DNA of 64,000 nt from Siphonodentalium dalli (Eukaryota > Mollusca > Scaphopoda > Gadilida > Siphonodentaliidae): contig CP136067.1 in NCBI GenBank assembly GCA_032622095.1, positions 119,773,281 through 119,837,280 of the forward strand. The letters run 5' to 3'. Made by a program: the position numbers and the translations under genes. This document shows, piece after piece, positions 8,097 to 20,199 of the stretch (its first letter is position 1; each line of letters begins with the position of its first letter). The notes beneath the pieces were generated by a model. That model did not search any database. It was not told the origin of the DNA and was given only the letters and a program-made list of their open reading frames with translations.

Positions 8097-10623
8097 CCAT
8101 ACTAGTGTGCGGCATCTTATATATGGTGTGTGACTCCATACTAGTATGCGGCATCTTATATATGGTGTGTGACTCCATACTAGTGTGCGGCATCTTATAT
8201 ATGGTGTGTGACTCCATACTAGTGTGCGGCATCTTATATATGGTGTGTGACTCCATACTAGTGTGCGGCATCTTATATATGGTGTGTGACTCCATACTAG
8301 TGTGCGGCATCTTATATATGGTGTGTGACTCCATACTAGTGTGCGGCATCTTATATATGGTGTGACTCCATACTAGTGTGCGGCATCTTATATATGGTGT
8401 GTGACTCCATACTAGTGTGCGGCATCTTATATATGGTGTGTGACTCCATACTAGTGTGCGGCATCTTATATATGGTGTGTGACTCCATACTAGTGTGCGG
8501 CATCTTATATATGGTGTGTGACTCCATACTAGTGTGCGGCATCTTATATATGGTGTGTGACTCCATACTAGTGTGCGGCATCTTATATATGGTGTGTGAC
8601 TCCATACTAGTGTGCGGCATCTTATATATGGTGTGTGACTCCATACTAGTGTGCGACATCTTATATATGGTGTGTGACTCCATACTAGTGTGCGGCATCT
8701 TATATATGGTGTGTGACTCCATACTAGTGTGCGGCATCTTATATATGGTGTGTGACTCCATACTAATATACGGCATCTTATATATGGTGTGTGACTCCAT
8801 ACTAGTGTGCGGCATCTTATATATGGTGTGTGACTCCATACTAGTGTGCGGCATCTTATATATGGTGTGTGACTCCATACTAGTGTGCGGCATCTTATAT
8901 ATGGTGTGTGACTCCATACTAGTGTGCGGCATCTTATATATGGTGTGTGACTCCATACTAGTGTGCGACATCTTATATATGGTGTGTGACTCCATACTAG
9001 TGTGCGGCATCTTATATATGGTGTGTGACTCCATACTAGTGTGCGGCATCTTATATATGGTGTGTGACTCCATACTAATATACGGCATCTTATATATGGT
9101 GTGTGACTCCATACTAGTGTGCGGCATCTTATATATGGTGTGTGACTCCATACTAGTGTGCGGCATCTTATATATGGTGTGTGACTCCATACTAGTGTGC
9201 GGCATCTTATATATGGTGTGTGACTCCATACTAGTGTGCGGCATCTTATATATGGTGTGTGACTCCATACTAGTGTGCGGCATCTTATATATGGTGTGAC
9301 TCCATACTAGTGTGCGGCATCATATATATGGTGTGTGACTCCATACTAGTGTGCGGCATCTTATATATGGTGTGTGACTCCATACTAGTGTGCGGCATCT
9401 TATATATGGTGTGTGACTCCATACTAGTGTGCGGCATCTTATATATGGTGTGTGACTCCATACTAGTGTGCGGCATCTTATATATGGTGTGTGACTCCAT
9501 ACTAGTGTGCGGCATCTTATATATGGTGTGTGACTCCATACTAGTGTGCGGCATCTTATATATGGTGTGTGACTCCATACTAATATACGGCATCTTATAT
9601 ATGGTGTGTGACTCCATACTAGTGTGCGGCATCTTATATATGGTGTGTGACTCCATACTAGTGTGCGGCATCTTATATATGGTGTGTGACTCCATACTAG
9701 TGTGCGGCATCTTATATATGGTGTGTGACTCCATACTAGTGTGCGGCATCTTATATATGGTGTGTGACTCCATACTAGTGTGCGGCATCTTATATATGGT
9801 GTGTGACTCCATACTAGTGTGCGGCATCTTATATATGGTGTGTGACTCCATACTAGTGTGCGGCATCTTATATATGGTGTGTGACTCCATACTAGTGTGC
9901 GGCATCTTATATATGGTGTGTGACTCCATACTAGTGTGCGGCATCTTATATATGGTGTGTGACTCCATACTAGTGTGCGGCATCTTATATATGGTGTGTG
10001 ACTCCATACTAGTGTGCGGCATCTTATATATGGTGTGTGACTCCATACTAGTGTGCGGCATCTTATATATGGTGTGTGACTCCATACTAGTGTGCGGCAT
10101 CTTATATATGGTGTGTGACTCCATACTAGTGTGCGGCATCTTATATATGGTGTGTGACTCCATACTAGTGTGCGGCATCTTATATATGGTGTGTGACTCC
10201 ATACTAGTGTGCGGCATCTTATATATGGTGTGTGACTCCATACTAGTGTGCGGCATCTTATATATGGTGTGTGACTCCATACTAGTGTGCGGCATCTTAT
10301 ATATGGTGTGTGACTCCATACTAGTGTGCGGCATCTTATATATGGTGTGTGACTCCATACTAGTGTGCGGCATCTTATATATGGTGTGTGACTCCATACT
10401 AGTGTGCGGCATCTTATATATGGTGTGTGACTCCATACTAGTGTGCGGCATCTTATATATGGTGTGTGACTCCATACTAGTGTGCGGCATCTTATATATG
10501 GTGTGTGACTCCATACTAGTGTGCGGCATCTTATATATGGTGTGTGACTCCATACTAGTGTGCGGCATCTTATATATGGTGTGTGACTCCATACTAGTGT
10601 GCGGCATCTTATATATGGTGTGT
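8097..10623. repeat. 65-copy 39-bp minisatellite
   Basis: Tandem units of 39 bp beginning 'ccatactagtgtgcggcatc'. First unit start 8097, last 10589; spacing fits 65 units, two of which are 37 bp (lack one TG, at about 8361 and 9295). Because 39 is a multiple of three, long frames stay open on both strands (13-residue periods CGILYMVCDSILV on plus and MPHTSMESHTIYK on minus). The two 37-bp units are what break these frames. I regard them as a by-product of the period, not as genes. Variants 'gcgacatc' (8651, 8963) and 'catactaatata' (8759, 9071) repeat at exactly 312 bp (8 units). Confidence 0.97.
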
Positions 10624-10840
10624 TTTGGCGTTTTTTTTTACTTCAAAACTCGTTTTGCCTGTTTTTTTTTTGTTTACATCAAAAGATGGCGATTTTACTT
10701 CAAAAGTGGTGACCTTATATTACATCAAAAGCTGGCAATTTTCACAAAAACTCGTCAGTTACATCAAAAGCTGGCGATTTTAGATCAAAACTCGTTATAT
10801 TTGCATCAAAAGTCGTCCGTTACATCAAAATCCGGCGTAA
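10624..10840 (-). repeat. inverted 'cgccagcttttga' modules
   Basis: Reverse-complement copies of the modules at 7343-7447 and 7748-7850, followed by further short copies of 'acatcaaaagctggcgatt' (about 10720-10830). With the left copies they bracket the zinc-finger relic and minisatellite in inverted orientation. Confidence 0.75.
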
Positions 10841-11635
10841 CATAACCTATTAATGTTTTGTCTATCTTATGAGGTTAATAGCAATCATGTCTATAACATT
10901 AATGAAGATATCTCAGGAGTACCATGATGCTGATTGACACTTCTGATTGACCCTTCCCTCCCTAAAATTTGTTGCAACCTTTGGCGAACATGGTATCACT
11001 TGTTTAAAAGTTATCACTGACTTTTTTGAGGACCTTTTCTTTTTCGGGTTTTGTTATTCAGATCCCGAATTTTAAATAAGCTGTTTGTTATGCCAGAATT
11101 AGTGGCACGAACGTCGTAAAACGACGGTGAAACACCCAACATTCTGTCAATCACCATCTCCGACCTATACGATATACACACTGATTCCTCTCGCAAAACC
11201 AACAAGTTGTGTCGGATCATGCGAAGTTAACCTGATTTGGCACGCTAGTATTTGTACATATACTATATATATGCATGTAAGCTTATGAAAATATAATGCA
11301 TAAGTGCATGTGTGTGTGCGTGCGCGGTCGATAAGTGGTTATTACCTTCCGACGTTATCTTGACTTGGTCAGACATTTCCTCGTATTCCGCCAGCTCCTG
11401 CAAATATGCACCGACCGGAAAATGATTATATAGCGCTTTCGAAAACGTTGTTAAATCAATATCTGGACGATAATCCCATCAATAAAAACGTTTCCATACA
11501 GCATTAACATTAACATTTTTATTGACATAATACACCCACGCGGGGCAGTTGTCATAATACAGATAATTTAAACACAAGTCAAGACAATTTCATATAAATA
11601 TATATAACATGTATTTGTAACTCAACACTATATTC
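10841..11635. other. gene-free stretch
   Basis: No supported gene or repeat. Short open frames here have no recognisable motif and no splice context. Confidence 0.4.
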
Positions 11636-11990
11636 TCAATTATTTGCGGAAAACTGCCGAACCATGTTACAGATCAGATTGCATATGCTCGGGTGTTCAG
11701 CCTTCACGAGGAATATGAACTTTTCTATTTCATCAAAGTTTATGAAAATTGGTTGGTGAACTCCTATTTCAGTCAAAAATCTCTTCCGCAAATGGTTATG
11801 TTTTTCACATCTCATTATAAAGTGTTCTTCCGTTTCAATTTCATTTGCTTCACATTTTTTACATATGCGTTTCTCGTAAGGTATTTTTGGCTGAGCGTGT
11901 CGCCCAACCTCTACCTGCAACTTATGATTGCTTACTCTAAGCTTACTGAAACACGATCTCGTATAAAAATTAGTAATTTGGAGTAAGTTA
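11636..11990 (-). pseudogene. LINE reverse-transcriptase C-terminal remnant
   Basis: Minus-strand frame reading ...SCFSKLRVSNHKLQVEVGR then RICKKCEANEIETEEHFIMRC. This is the cysteine/histidine tail found after the reverse transcriptase in many non-LTR retrotransposon proteins of marine invertebrates: a KLRxSxHxLxIExGR block, then RxCxxC...ETExHFxxxC. The frame is open from about 11990 to the stop at 11636. No catalytic reverse-transcriptase domain is present upstream, so this is a 5'-truncated copy. Its outer boundary coincides with a strong hairpin at 12000-12040. Confidence 0.7.
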
Positions 11991-11999
11991 GTCCGTAAA

Positions 12000-12040
12000 C
12001 CTGACTTTTATTATCAGAGCATAGCTCTATAAAAGTCAGG
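12000..12040. other. 41-nt hairpin
   Basis: Perfect 12-bp outer stem (CCTGACTTTTAT / ATAAAAGTCAGG) and an inner 5-bp stem (AGAGC / GCTCT) with an ATA loop. Its origin is unclear; it lies at the edge of the LINE remnant. Confidence 0.6.
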
Positions 12041-12394
12041 ACTGTATATCACTGAAAGCAGTACTCCGTCACTAATCATTGGTATGGACATTTACTCGAC
12101 TTTTCACAAGCGATAACACACACTAAATAATATTATTTAACAACCAAAACTACCACATACTTGTAGATCAGAGCTTCTAGTACATTTCTAGTGTGGTGTC
12201 AATGCATGTTTCAGATGTTAGTCGTGACATTCTTCGCATAAAGCGAGAGCATATTTCTACCGCCTCGAACTTTCAGCCATTTTGTATTTGTAAAAATCCG
12301 TCAAAACAGTGAATAAGGAATCGGAAACGGAACGAACATAATTGGATTCCGGCTATAACATGTTCTTGTTTGTTTAATCGGGTATATTTGTGAT

Positions 12395-12690
12395 ATACAT
12401 ATGTAGTTACCTAGGTTCCTGAAATAGTGATAAAGAAACCCAGGTTGGTAAGAATTGTGACAAAGTTACCAAGGTTATACAATTTCACCAAAAGCAACCA
12501 ACTGTCCATTTTTGCGATAAAAATGGCCACATCCATTGCTAAAACTTCTTAATTTATAGTATTATGCAATGAACGTTGTCACTTGCCAGATTTTAAACGG
12601 AACACTATTTCACTCAACTCAGCTCACTTTTAAATCACGTTCGTGAATATTGTGAGATTTGAGATCGTTATGGTACCTCACTCACCCTCT
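12395..12690. mobile_element. diverged fold-back element, family E relic
   Basis: Diverged copy of the element at 52504-52886. Shared blocks include 'ttacctaggttcctgaaat', 'gtgataaagaaacccaggtt', 'catttttgcgataaaaatgg' and 'cacttttaaatcacgttc'. The right inverted arm is not recognisable here. Confidence 0.55.
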
Positions 12691-12699
12691 GCATGGACC

Positions 12700-14450
12700 A
12701 AAATGAGCTTACCCATGCATAGCTAGACTTTCTATTTTTGTTTTAAAATATGCATGTTCAGACCTGCACGTTTTGAGCTTGGTGGGGGTGTTTATTTAAA
12801 ATTTCATCATGGGTCATGTTGGAAGGTGCGACCTTGTTTGGATATTAATCTAATATTAACCTCAATAATTCAGTATACTTTTAATTATCAGTGTGCTCTC
12901 GTTGCCTGTGAGCTTATTTTGACCCAGAGAGTCTATCCCCGCGTCGATTGGTAGAACATGACTATTTAAAATATGCGGAAACCGCATTAGAATGTCCTAA
13001 CACACGTTAAAGTGTGCCATTAATATCATTGTCAGCATGTCTACCAACACGAAGAAAAGCCTCAATTTCCAAAAGCTGAGCATCTACCCAATACGCCAAA
13101 CATATTTATGTGGCGTACATATGACCCATCGGCTGCCATTGTGTTTATATCTCCATACCTATGTGTGTGTATAGGTTCATGAGAAATAAACTTATTGATT
13201 ATATATGTATATATGCATGTAACCATTTCATAATCACCATCGTCATCATCCGACATCAACATATTATTATTATTAAAATCATCATCGCCATGACATCATC
13301 ATATATCATCAAATCATTTTTTTAAGGGCGTGGCTAAAGTGCCTTATTAGGTGTCCAAATTATTATTCCAACCTCTTTCGTGAAGACCAAAATGTTTACA
13401 TCCTAATTGAGTGAGAATTTTCCAAATTGACACCCTAACTTACCAACTGTCGTCAAATTGTAATATATATGTAAGGTAGCCATACGGTGTTTTAGCGGCG
13501 TGGGTAATCGGCTTTAACTAATTGACGACTCTTAGACTATCCATATTGTCGCCAATGCTTTGTCAACGTTATTGGCACGTATATCTTATATATATACGCA
13601 TAGCGATGGCGACGTGGTCGGAACTTGGGCGTTTTATACCGAGACCACTATTTGAATATTAATGTGTGTTCCAGAACGAAAAAGTTGAAGAAAATCAACA
13701 AATTTGTTAATTTAAAAACAATTCAAACGTTAGTGTATTCCATGCCTCAGCCCGGACATATATACCAAATTTCATTAATATCCATTGAGAAACAACGGTC
13801 CAAACATATAACACTCCGTTTACACATTTTATTTGGAGCCGGCCACGGCCTTGGCTTACACTTTATATTGTGTCCCCACACATATCGCCACGCCCTTGGT
13901 CATTGTTTCTTTGAAATCAAACTCCATTGTTTATTAAAACTTAAAATTCAAAAAATAGTTGTTGCTGTTGCTTTCACTCGGTCGATCGTCTGATCTCCTT
14001 TCCGGTTATGTAGTTGTAAGTTCGTTCCGCCTGTTCCGTTCCGTCAATTTACTACAGATAAAGTTTTAAATGTTGACAAATTAACGGTCTCGGATTTATC
14101 TCAAAGTTCGGATTATATTTCGAGAGTCAGGTATTGTACACAATGCCTTCGTAATCTGCCATTATCACTTGATCTTACAACATAATGGTAGCAGATAAAA
14201 CCATCTAGTTATATGTGAATTTGGTGATTGAAATGAGGCGGGGTAGTGTCTAATTTTTTGCCGAAATAGTTTTTCGGCAAGCAGTCTACCATGTATTTTT
14301 AAAACAACTACAAATGTCACATTTTTATTTTTTTCGTCGGGTAGCTTGTTGATACTCACTCAGAACAGATTAGTCTTCAACATAATTTATATACAATGTT
14401 TGTATTTTCATGTTATAAGTGGGAAAAAAATTCATAATAATGAAAAAGCA
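12700..14450. other. gene-free stretch with ATC-rich microsatellite
   Basis: No gene that I can support. An imperfect (ATC)n-type microsatellite lies at about 13235-13315. Open frames here lack splice context and domain motifs. Confidence 0.4.
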
Positions 14451-14479
14451 CTTGGAGGTCGTGAATAAAGCTACGGCGG

Positions 14480-14521
14480 CCCAACTATTCGAGAGCGTCT
14501 AGCTCTGTTTGAATAGTTGGG
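14480..14521. other. 42-nt hairpin
   Basis: Perfect 11-bp outer stem (CCCAACTATTC / GAATAGTTGGG) enclosing an imperfect inner stem (AGAGC / GCTCT). CTAG follows 8 nt later (14530) but the next base is G, so the Helitron rule is only partly met. Confidence 0.5.
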
Positions 14522-14768
14522 TTCACCAACTAGGAGTAAGTATGGTTCAATTTCATATTGTTCTTTGAAACAACGATACGTTCTTAATTTATTCATACCA
14601 TTTTTCTTGTTGTCATCGAATATTTCGTTTTTGAACGTTAGAATATGAACGCATTTTAATTCTTCCCGGACTTTATTGAGATATTCCAGCGATATATAGG
14701 TTATTCTCTAAATCGCTTATTTTTGGCATGTGAACCCAGATAGCACACGTACGTTGGGCCAACGTTGG

Positions 14769-15240
14769 AATAATTACGTTGGCCCAACGTCGGCTTTTGT
14801 GGTTGGTACGACGGTGGCCCGACGTCGACTTGCGTTGGAATAATTACGTTGGCCCAACGTCAGCTTTTGTGGGTGGTACGACGATGGCCCAACGTCGACT
14901 TGCGTTGGAATAATTACGTTGGCCCAACGTCGGCTTTTGTGGTTGGTACGACGATGGCCCAACGTCGACTTGTTGGAATAATTACGTTGGCGCAACGTCG
15001 GATTTTGTGGTTGGTACAACGATGGCGCAACGTCGACATGCGTCAGATTTTGCGCGTTTCAAACATGGCTACGTTGGCCCGACGTTGGACAACCAACGTT
15101 GGGGCAACGTTGGTTTTACCGCTGGTTTAACGTTGGCCCGACGTTGAAAACGTAACGCACTAGGCGATATGTGAGGTTAGTAGGTGCGTTAGATGTCGAC
15201 GTTGGACCAACGATTGCCCAACGTTGGTCATAGTGTGGAG
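14769..15240. repeat. ACGTTGG palindrome array, left
   Basis: About four units of 68-70 bp (taattacgtt at 14771, 14841, 14911, 14979), each with the palindrome ACGTTGGCCCAACGT and a GACGTC core, then less regular copies to 15240. Confidence 0.85.
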
Positions 15241-15368
15241 AAATCGGTCGATTACGTCGTAGCGTCATTTTAACGTTATTCTTAACTGGTCGCGTGTTTC
15301 TTTTTCAAATAACGCTTTGGTTTATTGACTGAACTTGCATTTGTGTTCTGAGTGAGCTTCTCGGTTTA

Positions 15369-15436
15369 ATGGATTATTATTTGGATAATGCACCACGGAA
15401 CACCATCACCAGCTATAGGGACCCGAAGAAGTACCG
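15369..15436 (+). CDS. candidate first coding exon, unknown protein
   Basis: I do not recognise this protein. An ATG at 15369 opens a frame of 22 codons plus two bases, beginning MDYYLDNAPR and ending in a basic DPKKY-R, directly followed by a textbook splice donor (CCG|GTAAGT at 15437). The upstream 120 bases are free of in-frame ATG and lie just inside the ACGTTGG array. The peptide is hydrophilic and basic, as in many nuclear or transposon-encoded protein N termini. I could not find the next exon with confidence. It lies within the 14735-22013 inverted-terminus region, so it may belong to a transposon gene. Confidence 0.3.
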
Positions 15437-15949
15437 GTAAGTACTTTAGTTGAGAATATCATGCCGAATAACTTGGAATTTCAACGATAAGCGTGCGTCG
15501 TCGGATTCATTTCCTCCACAACCAACTAAAAGTTTGAATTTGAAGTTTAACCCTTCAATTGTCAGAAACGAAAACAAATAAATTTATGTCAGTTTCGTGT
15601 GATGGCATCCGACTGTATGAGGAAGAAAATGTCATTCTAATTACTATCTAATTTTCACGATCCATGTGTGATAATACATGTATTTAGGGACATGGCGGTA
15701 GGGGTGTTGCACGTGTGTCTCGCATCCCCCACCCCACCACAACTTTGGTCAAAATTGTCAACAGTTGGATATTTCATACATGACACAACATTAATTGGAA
15801 CTTTCGCACGGTCACACCAACAATATTATAGGTTGAGATTGTTCTCGTAGTTTGATTTTCCAACAATTATTAATTGTTTATGGAACATCATTTGCACATT
15901 GTCCTACTTTTGGTAAACAAATTGACTGAAATGGCATCAGTTGGAAATT

Positions 15950-18900
15950 TTACGACCTTAGTGTGGGGGGGGGGGGGTCTCAGGTTGGAAATTTCCAACA
16001 ATTGGAATTCTTGAGGCCAGTCTAGATGTTAGGAGTTTGCTATTTTCAGGTTCGGATCTCAAAATGTTCTCAGTGTATTCCGTTCCTCTTCTGGTTGTGG
16101 CAACAATACTACTGATCCATTTAGAATAATGCTAACATCCAGGCTGTGAGGGGCCAGTAACTTTTGGGGAAATCAAACCCCAAAGGGGGGTGCAGTTGAA
16201 AATTCCAAGGTGGATGCACCCCTCCCAACGCTGAAACCAATCTAGCCACGTCCCTGTTATGGATTTCCATGGATAATTAAGTTTAGCCTACGACAGTGGA
16301 TACCGTTCCACTTTCAGTTGTATACCCTATAATAGGCTATTATGCTTATAGCTGTTGGGGGGGGGGGGGGTACTACCAGCATAGGAATTTACGATTGCAC
16401 CACCCCTTTCGTTGTATAAAATGCTCAAGCTGCAAGTTTACCAGAGTTCAGTCCCCTCGCTACGGTGTCTGACGCCCTGTTATGTAGGAGATTGATTTAT
16501 GCATGGAGTTCGAACAACCTCCCCTTAATTCGGTATTTTCCAACCGGTACCTTAAATCCACTTGTCGGTTTGCGCTCCAAAATACATGTCACACAAAAGA
16601 TGCATTGGAAGTCATAACAAATACAAGTTTGAACACGATGTTTGGGTCCCAACCAAAAATCAGCTATTTACAACGGAGCGTTCCGTGTTAGTCTATATAT
16701 AAATAAAGAGCGTTCGTTTCACTTCTCTGCGAAACATTTAAAACAGCTGGAAAATGACAATGGAAAGTACTTACCAGAGCATATGGCGCCAATGTATCAA
16801 TATTCTGTCAACCCAGGCCATTCTTGTGTGATTACCATGCAGTACATACTTAATCGGAGGGGGGGGGGGGCTTATATTGAGGTGTGAAAGGGTCTATCTG
16901 CTCTTTCGAGTATGATTCCCGGGGAAGTTTTTAGTTTCTGAATATGTACATGTACCTATTTATGGTCTCCGAATCAGTGACGTGGCTACATGGTCTTTGT
17001 TATGGTGTGTCAACGTTGAATTTCCTCTTGAACCAGACACCAAACTCCTTCGCGAGTTTCAATTTGCACCCCCCCCCCCCCCCCCCCCCCCCCGCCGCTT
17101 TGCATTGAAACTTACCAACCGGCAACCCAGGCTTTTCAACTGTTGGCAATTTCCAAACTGAATAAGACTGGAACATTTCCAAAATGGTGTTCATGTCAGA
17201 CAACAATTTTTACTAAAGTCTAAAAGTTTTAAAAATATGATACCGGAGGTGTAAACAAAAATATTTCATACTGATTGTTGGAAAATCAGACAATGAAAAC
17301 ACGTACTTAAAGTTACCAAGTAATGATGTGTCAGACATGAAATTTTCAAACTTTTTTCCTACAATGACTCACGTCACAGGGGTTTGAAACGCGATCCGCT
17401 GCCCAGCAATTGGCATACACCCATAGTTGCAAAAAAAAAATTTCATTTTAAAACTTTACATTACGTGCGTATCATTTTACATTGTTTACGTCAAAGAATC
17501 ACGTCATATTGATACGTTGTGTCAATGTTCACATGACTGGAGCTGTTGGAAGGAAGTTATTACGTTGTCACACTGTGTCACAATAATTATTTCAGCTGTA
17601 GTGTGGACCTATAGTCGTAACGTTGAGTAATATTAGGATTTATGTATTTGGTTGGGGTCAATTTGTGTATTGATGCATCCCCCACAAACGACCAAATTGA
17701 CTACATAATGGACGTTGTCACTGTATTAAATGCCGCGTGTCCCTAAAACATAAATGTGAACACCCCCCCCCCCCCAATAATAGACATGATTAGATATTAT
17801 TGGGCGGGTAATTTAACTTTTTGGGGATATGTGGGACGTGACGCGCATGCAGGGGGTGGCGACATGCACAACTTTTTGGAAATTTGTAATAATTTTGGCG
17901 ATACATATGGGGCATTTTTTAACCAATAAACAAATATTACCCATCCCATATTTTGTCTGAGGTATTCATATCAATTAATTACTTGGCTTGGGGCTCACCA
18001 AGCTACCAACTGAAATAGTTTGTTGTTCTAACCAGTAGGCCTACATTTAGAGCAGTTTGGCAGAAAGGCGGTCTGCTATCAACATGCTGTTGTCAAGCCC
18101 ACACCCCCGTTGTCCGCACGCCCCTGACAGTAATAATTTAATATCTGTGACAATGTGGGTTGGAATAAATATGGTAATGTGTGAAAAAATGGATGTGGCG
18201 ACAGGGGTTTGAACATTGAGGTGTTACCACCCCTCCCCAATTTTTGTCAAACTTTTAAACATTTTGGAATTTTCAATAACTTAAATTAATGTCGTGTCAG
18301 TCATGAAATGCCTAACTGTTGAACATTTTGGTCAAAGTTAATGGGGCGAGACAACCTTACCCGTATTGTCCCTGACCTGACAGTAAGATTGCCCACTCTA
18401 GGAGGTTGTGGGTTAGAACAAATAATTAGGGTGATCGCAACATGGATGTGGCGATAGAGGTCGAGGTATTACCCCCCCCCCCCCCCCCCCCCAGATAATT
18501 TCAACATTTTAAATTTTCAATAACTTTATAAGTTGAACATCTTAGGCAAAATCTGTTTGAGATCATTTCGATAGTTTACATTTCCAAATTTCTAATGAGT
18601 ATCGTTTTGGTCATTATTATGCGGTGAGCTAATTTCAAGATTTGGAATTTTCAATATCATAAGTTGAATTTCAGGCAAAATCTTTCTGAGATCGTCTGGA
18701 TAGTTTCGGTTCCCAACAGATATGTAATATTTAGAGTACATTATATTATTTTCTACAAAGACTATATGTCCTATATTATAGCTATTAAATGGTAGTGTGT
18801 TGGATTTCAAACTCAGCATCGAATGGGAGACCAGATGAAACTTGGTCAAGTTGGGAAAACAGATTGGTTCACGGGTGGTTGCAATTTAACCCCTCAAAAA

Positions 18901-18960
18901 ATGAAGGCTTCTGTCAAAGTCCCTGACATATTACCCCCCCCCCCCCCGTTCTCAAACCCC
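15950..18960. repeat. cluster of poly-G / poly-C tracts in diverged tandem modules
   Basis: Homopolymer runs of about 10 to 25 bases: G at about 15965, 16358 and 16860; C at about 17070, 17763, 18474 and 18936. From 17000 on they sit in diverged modules of about 300 bp sharing 'tttggaattttcaataact' and 'gtccctgac(ctgac)agtaa'. No coding sequence is supported here; the short frames crossing the runs encode only poly-Gly/Pro. Confidence 0.75.
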
Positions 18961-19406
18961 GTTCTTCATATCCATTCCGATTTGTCACCAAATGCTGAGA
19001 TTTTGTATAAAGCAAGTTTTCAAACCGCTGTTTAATATTCATCGTACTAGTAAATGGGCATTGAAACACAAACACTCTTTATCGTTGATGATACGGCTGA
19101 CAACAATTCAAAACATGCTAAAATAATTACTCGATATCTTGCTAATTTACTAATATGTTCGGTCTCATATTTGCTGGTGAAAATTTCCAATGAGCAGAAA
19201 CTTACCATGCGCTGGCTCTTGTGGGATCTGTGCAATTTTATTAATGAACTGATTGACAGTTTTGCTAGAAATTGACACCGACGAGAGTGAGCAGTACGTA
19301 TAGGCTTAGCGAGTTTTGAGAATCCGTGACCAATTGTTTGATTGAGACGATCCTGGGTATTGGGTATATAAGATAATTACCTGCTGTTCTCAGAGATATT
19401 CATGAG

Positions 19407-19529
19407 TTGAGAAAAACATCGCGCGCGCATAACACCTCCGCCTACCGGCGTCGGTGTCATCAGTACGTGCTCAAGTCCTTCCAACTCCTCGAGACCTGTA
19501 TATGTAACGATTACGTACCACGTGCAAAG
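19407..19529 (+). CDS. tentative exon, unknown protein
   Basis: The frame has GC-rich third positions, unlike its surroundings, and includes YRRRCHQYVLKSFQLLE and ends DYVPRAK at a possible donor (AAAG|GTATGG at 19530). It is in phase 0 with the tentative exon at 19773. No clear start codon: the ATG at 19402 is out of frame and meets TGA at once. No family is recognised. Confidence 0.22.
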
Positions 19530-19772
19530 GTATGGTACCTATATATACTATCGGGAACCGTTCGATTAATTAAAGTACCTTATGCATACATATTTTATAT
19601 ATATTATTGGCAACCGGTCAAATAATTAAAGTACTCTCGTGCATGCAAATTTATGCATGTAGGAATTTCCCGGATTGGTCTGGTTCTTATATATCAAGAT
19701 GTGTACAGTGTGTGACAATGTCAAGCTGCACACAGAAAATGCATTGGGCTAACGTTATTCTCTGTTTCTTTC

Positions 19773-19969
19773 AGGGCTTATTTACTTGCTATCCTGTTTC
19801 TGGATCTGGATATTTTGTGTATAAGCTACGGTACTATACAAGCGGATTCGATCAAAGTTTACTCGTCTGTCGAAACCATCAACGGCTTGTGGATATGAAC
19901 TTACATGTACCAGTATTCCAGCATCATGGCAGCATGGTCTATATCGTGTTGCACATCGTTATATTGTGA
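19773..19969 (+). CDS. tentative downstream exon, unknown protein
   Basis: Preceded by a good acceptor (pyrimidine-rich 'ctctgtttctttcag' ending near 19772). Reads GLFTCYPVSGSGYFVYKLRY and continues open in phase 0 to TGA at 19967-19969. It joins in frame to the tentative exon ending at 19529, giving a 243-bp intron. The C-terminal stretch is hydrophobic. No family is recognised; codon use is weak evidence. Confidence 0.2.
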
Positions 19970-20199
19970 ATATTATTGCACGACTGACACCAGCGCGACC
20001 GACATAACACCATGTATACGACATGAATTCGTCAGTTTATGGTTATTCACTTGGATGGAAATTCTTACTTGTCCTGTGTTGTGCATTCAATCGGATGCAA
20101 AAAAAAAACTCGGCATTCATCGGTGTATCGATAATCGGCACTGAAAGGATGATGTGTGTTCATCTTGTTGTGGCAGTTATACATCTGATACATCAGTTA

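Noticed and set aside
8097-10623. CRISPR-like array
   Set aside because: Units are contiguous with no variable spacers, in a eukaryotic context.
8376-10845. Long open frames of 307-511 codons on both strands of the minisatellite
   Set aside because: They follow from a 39-bp period without stops in those frames, break at the 37-bp units, and have no start, splice or codon context.
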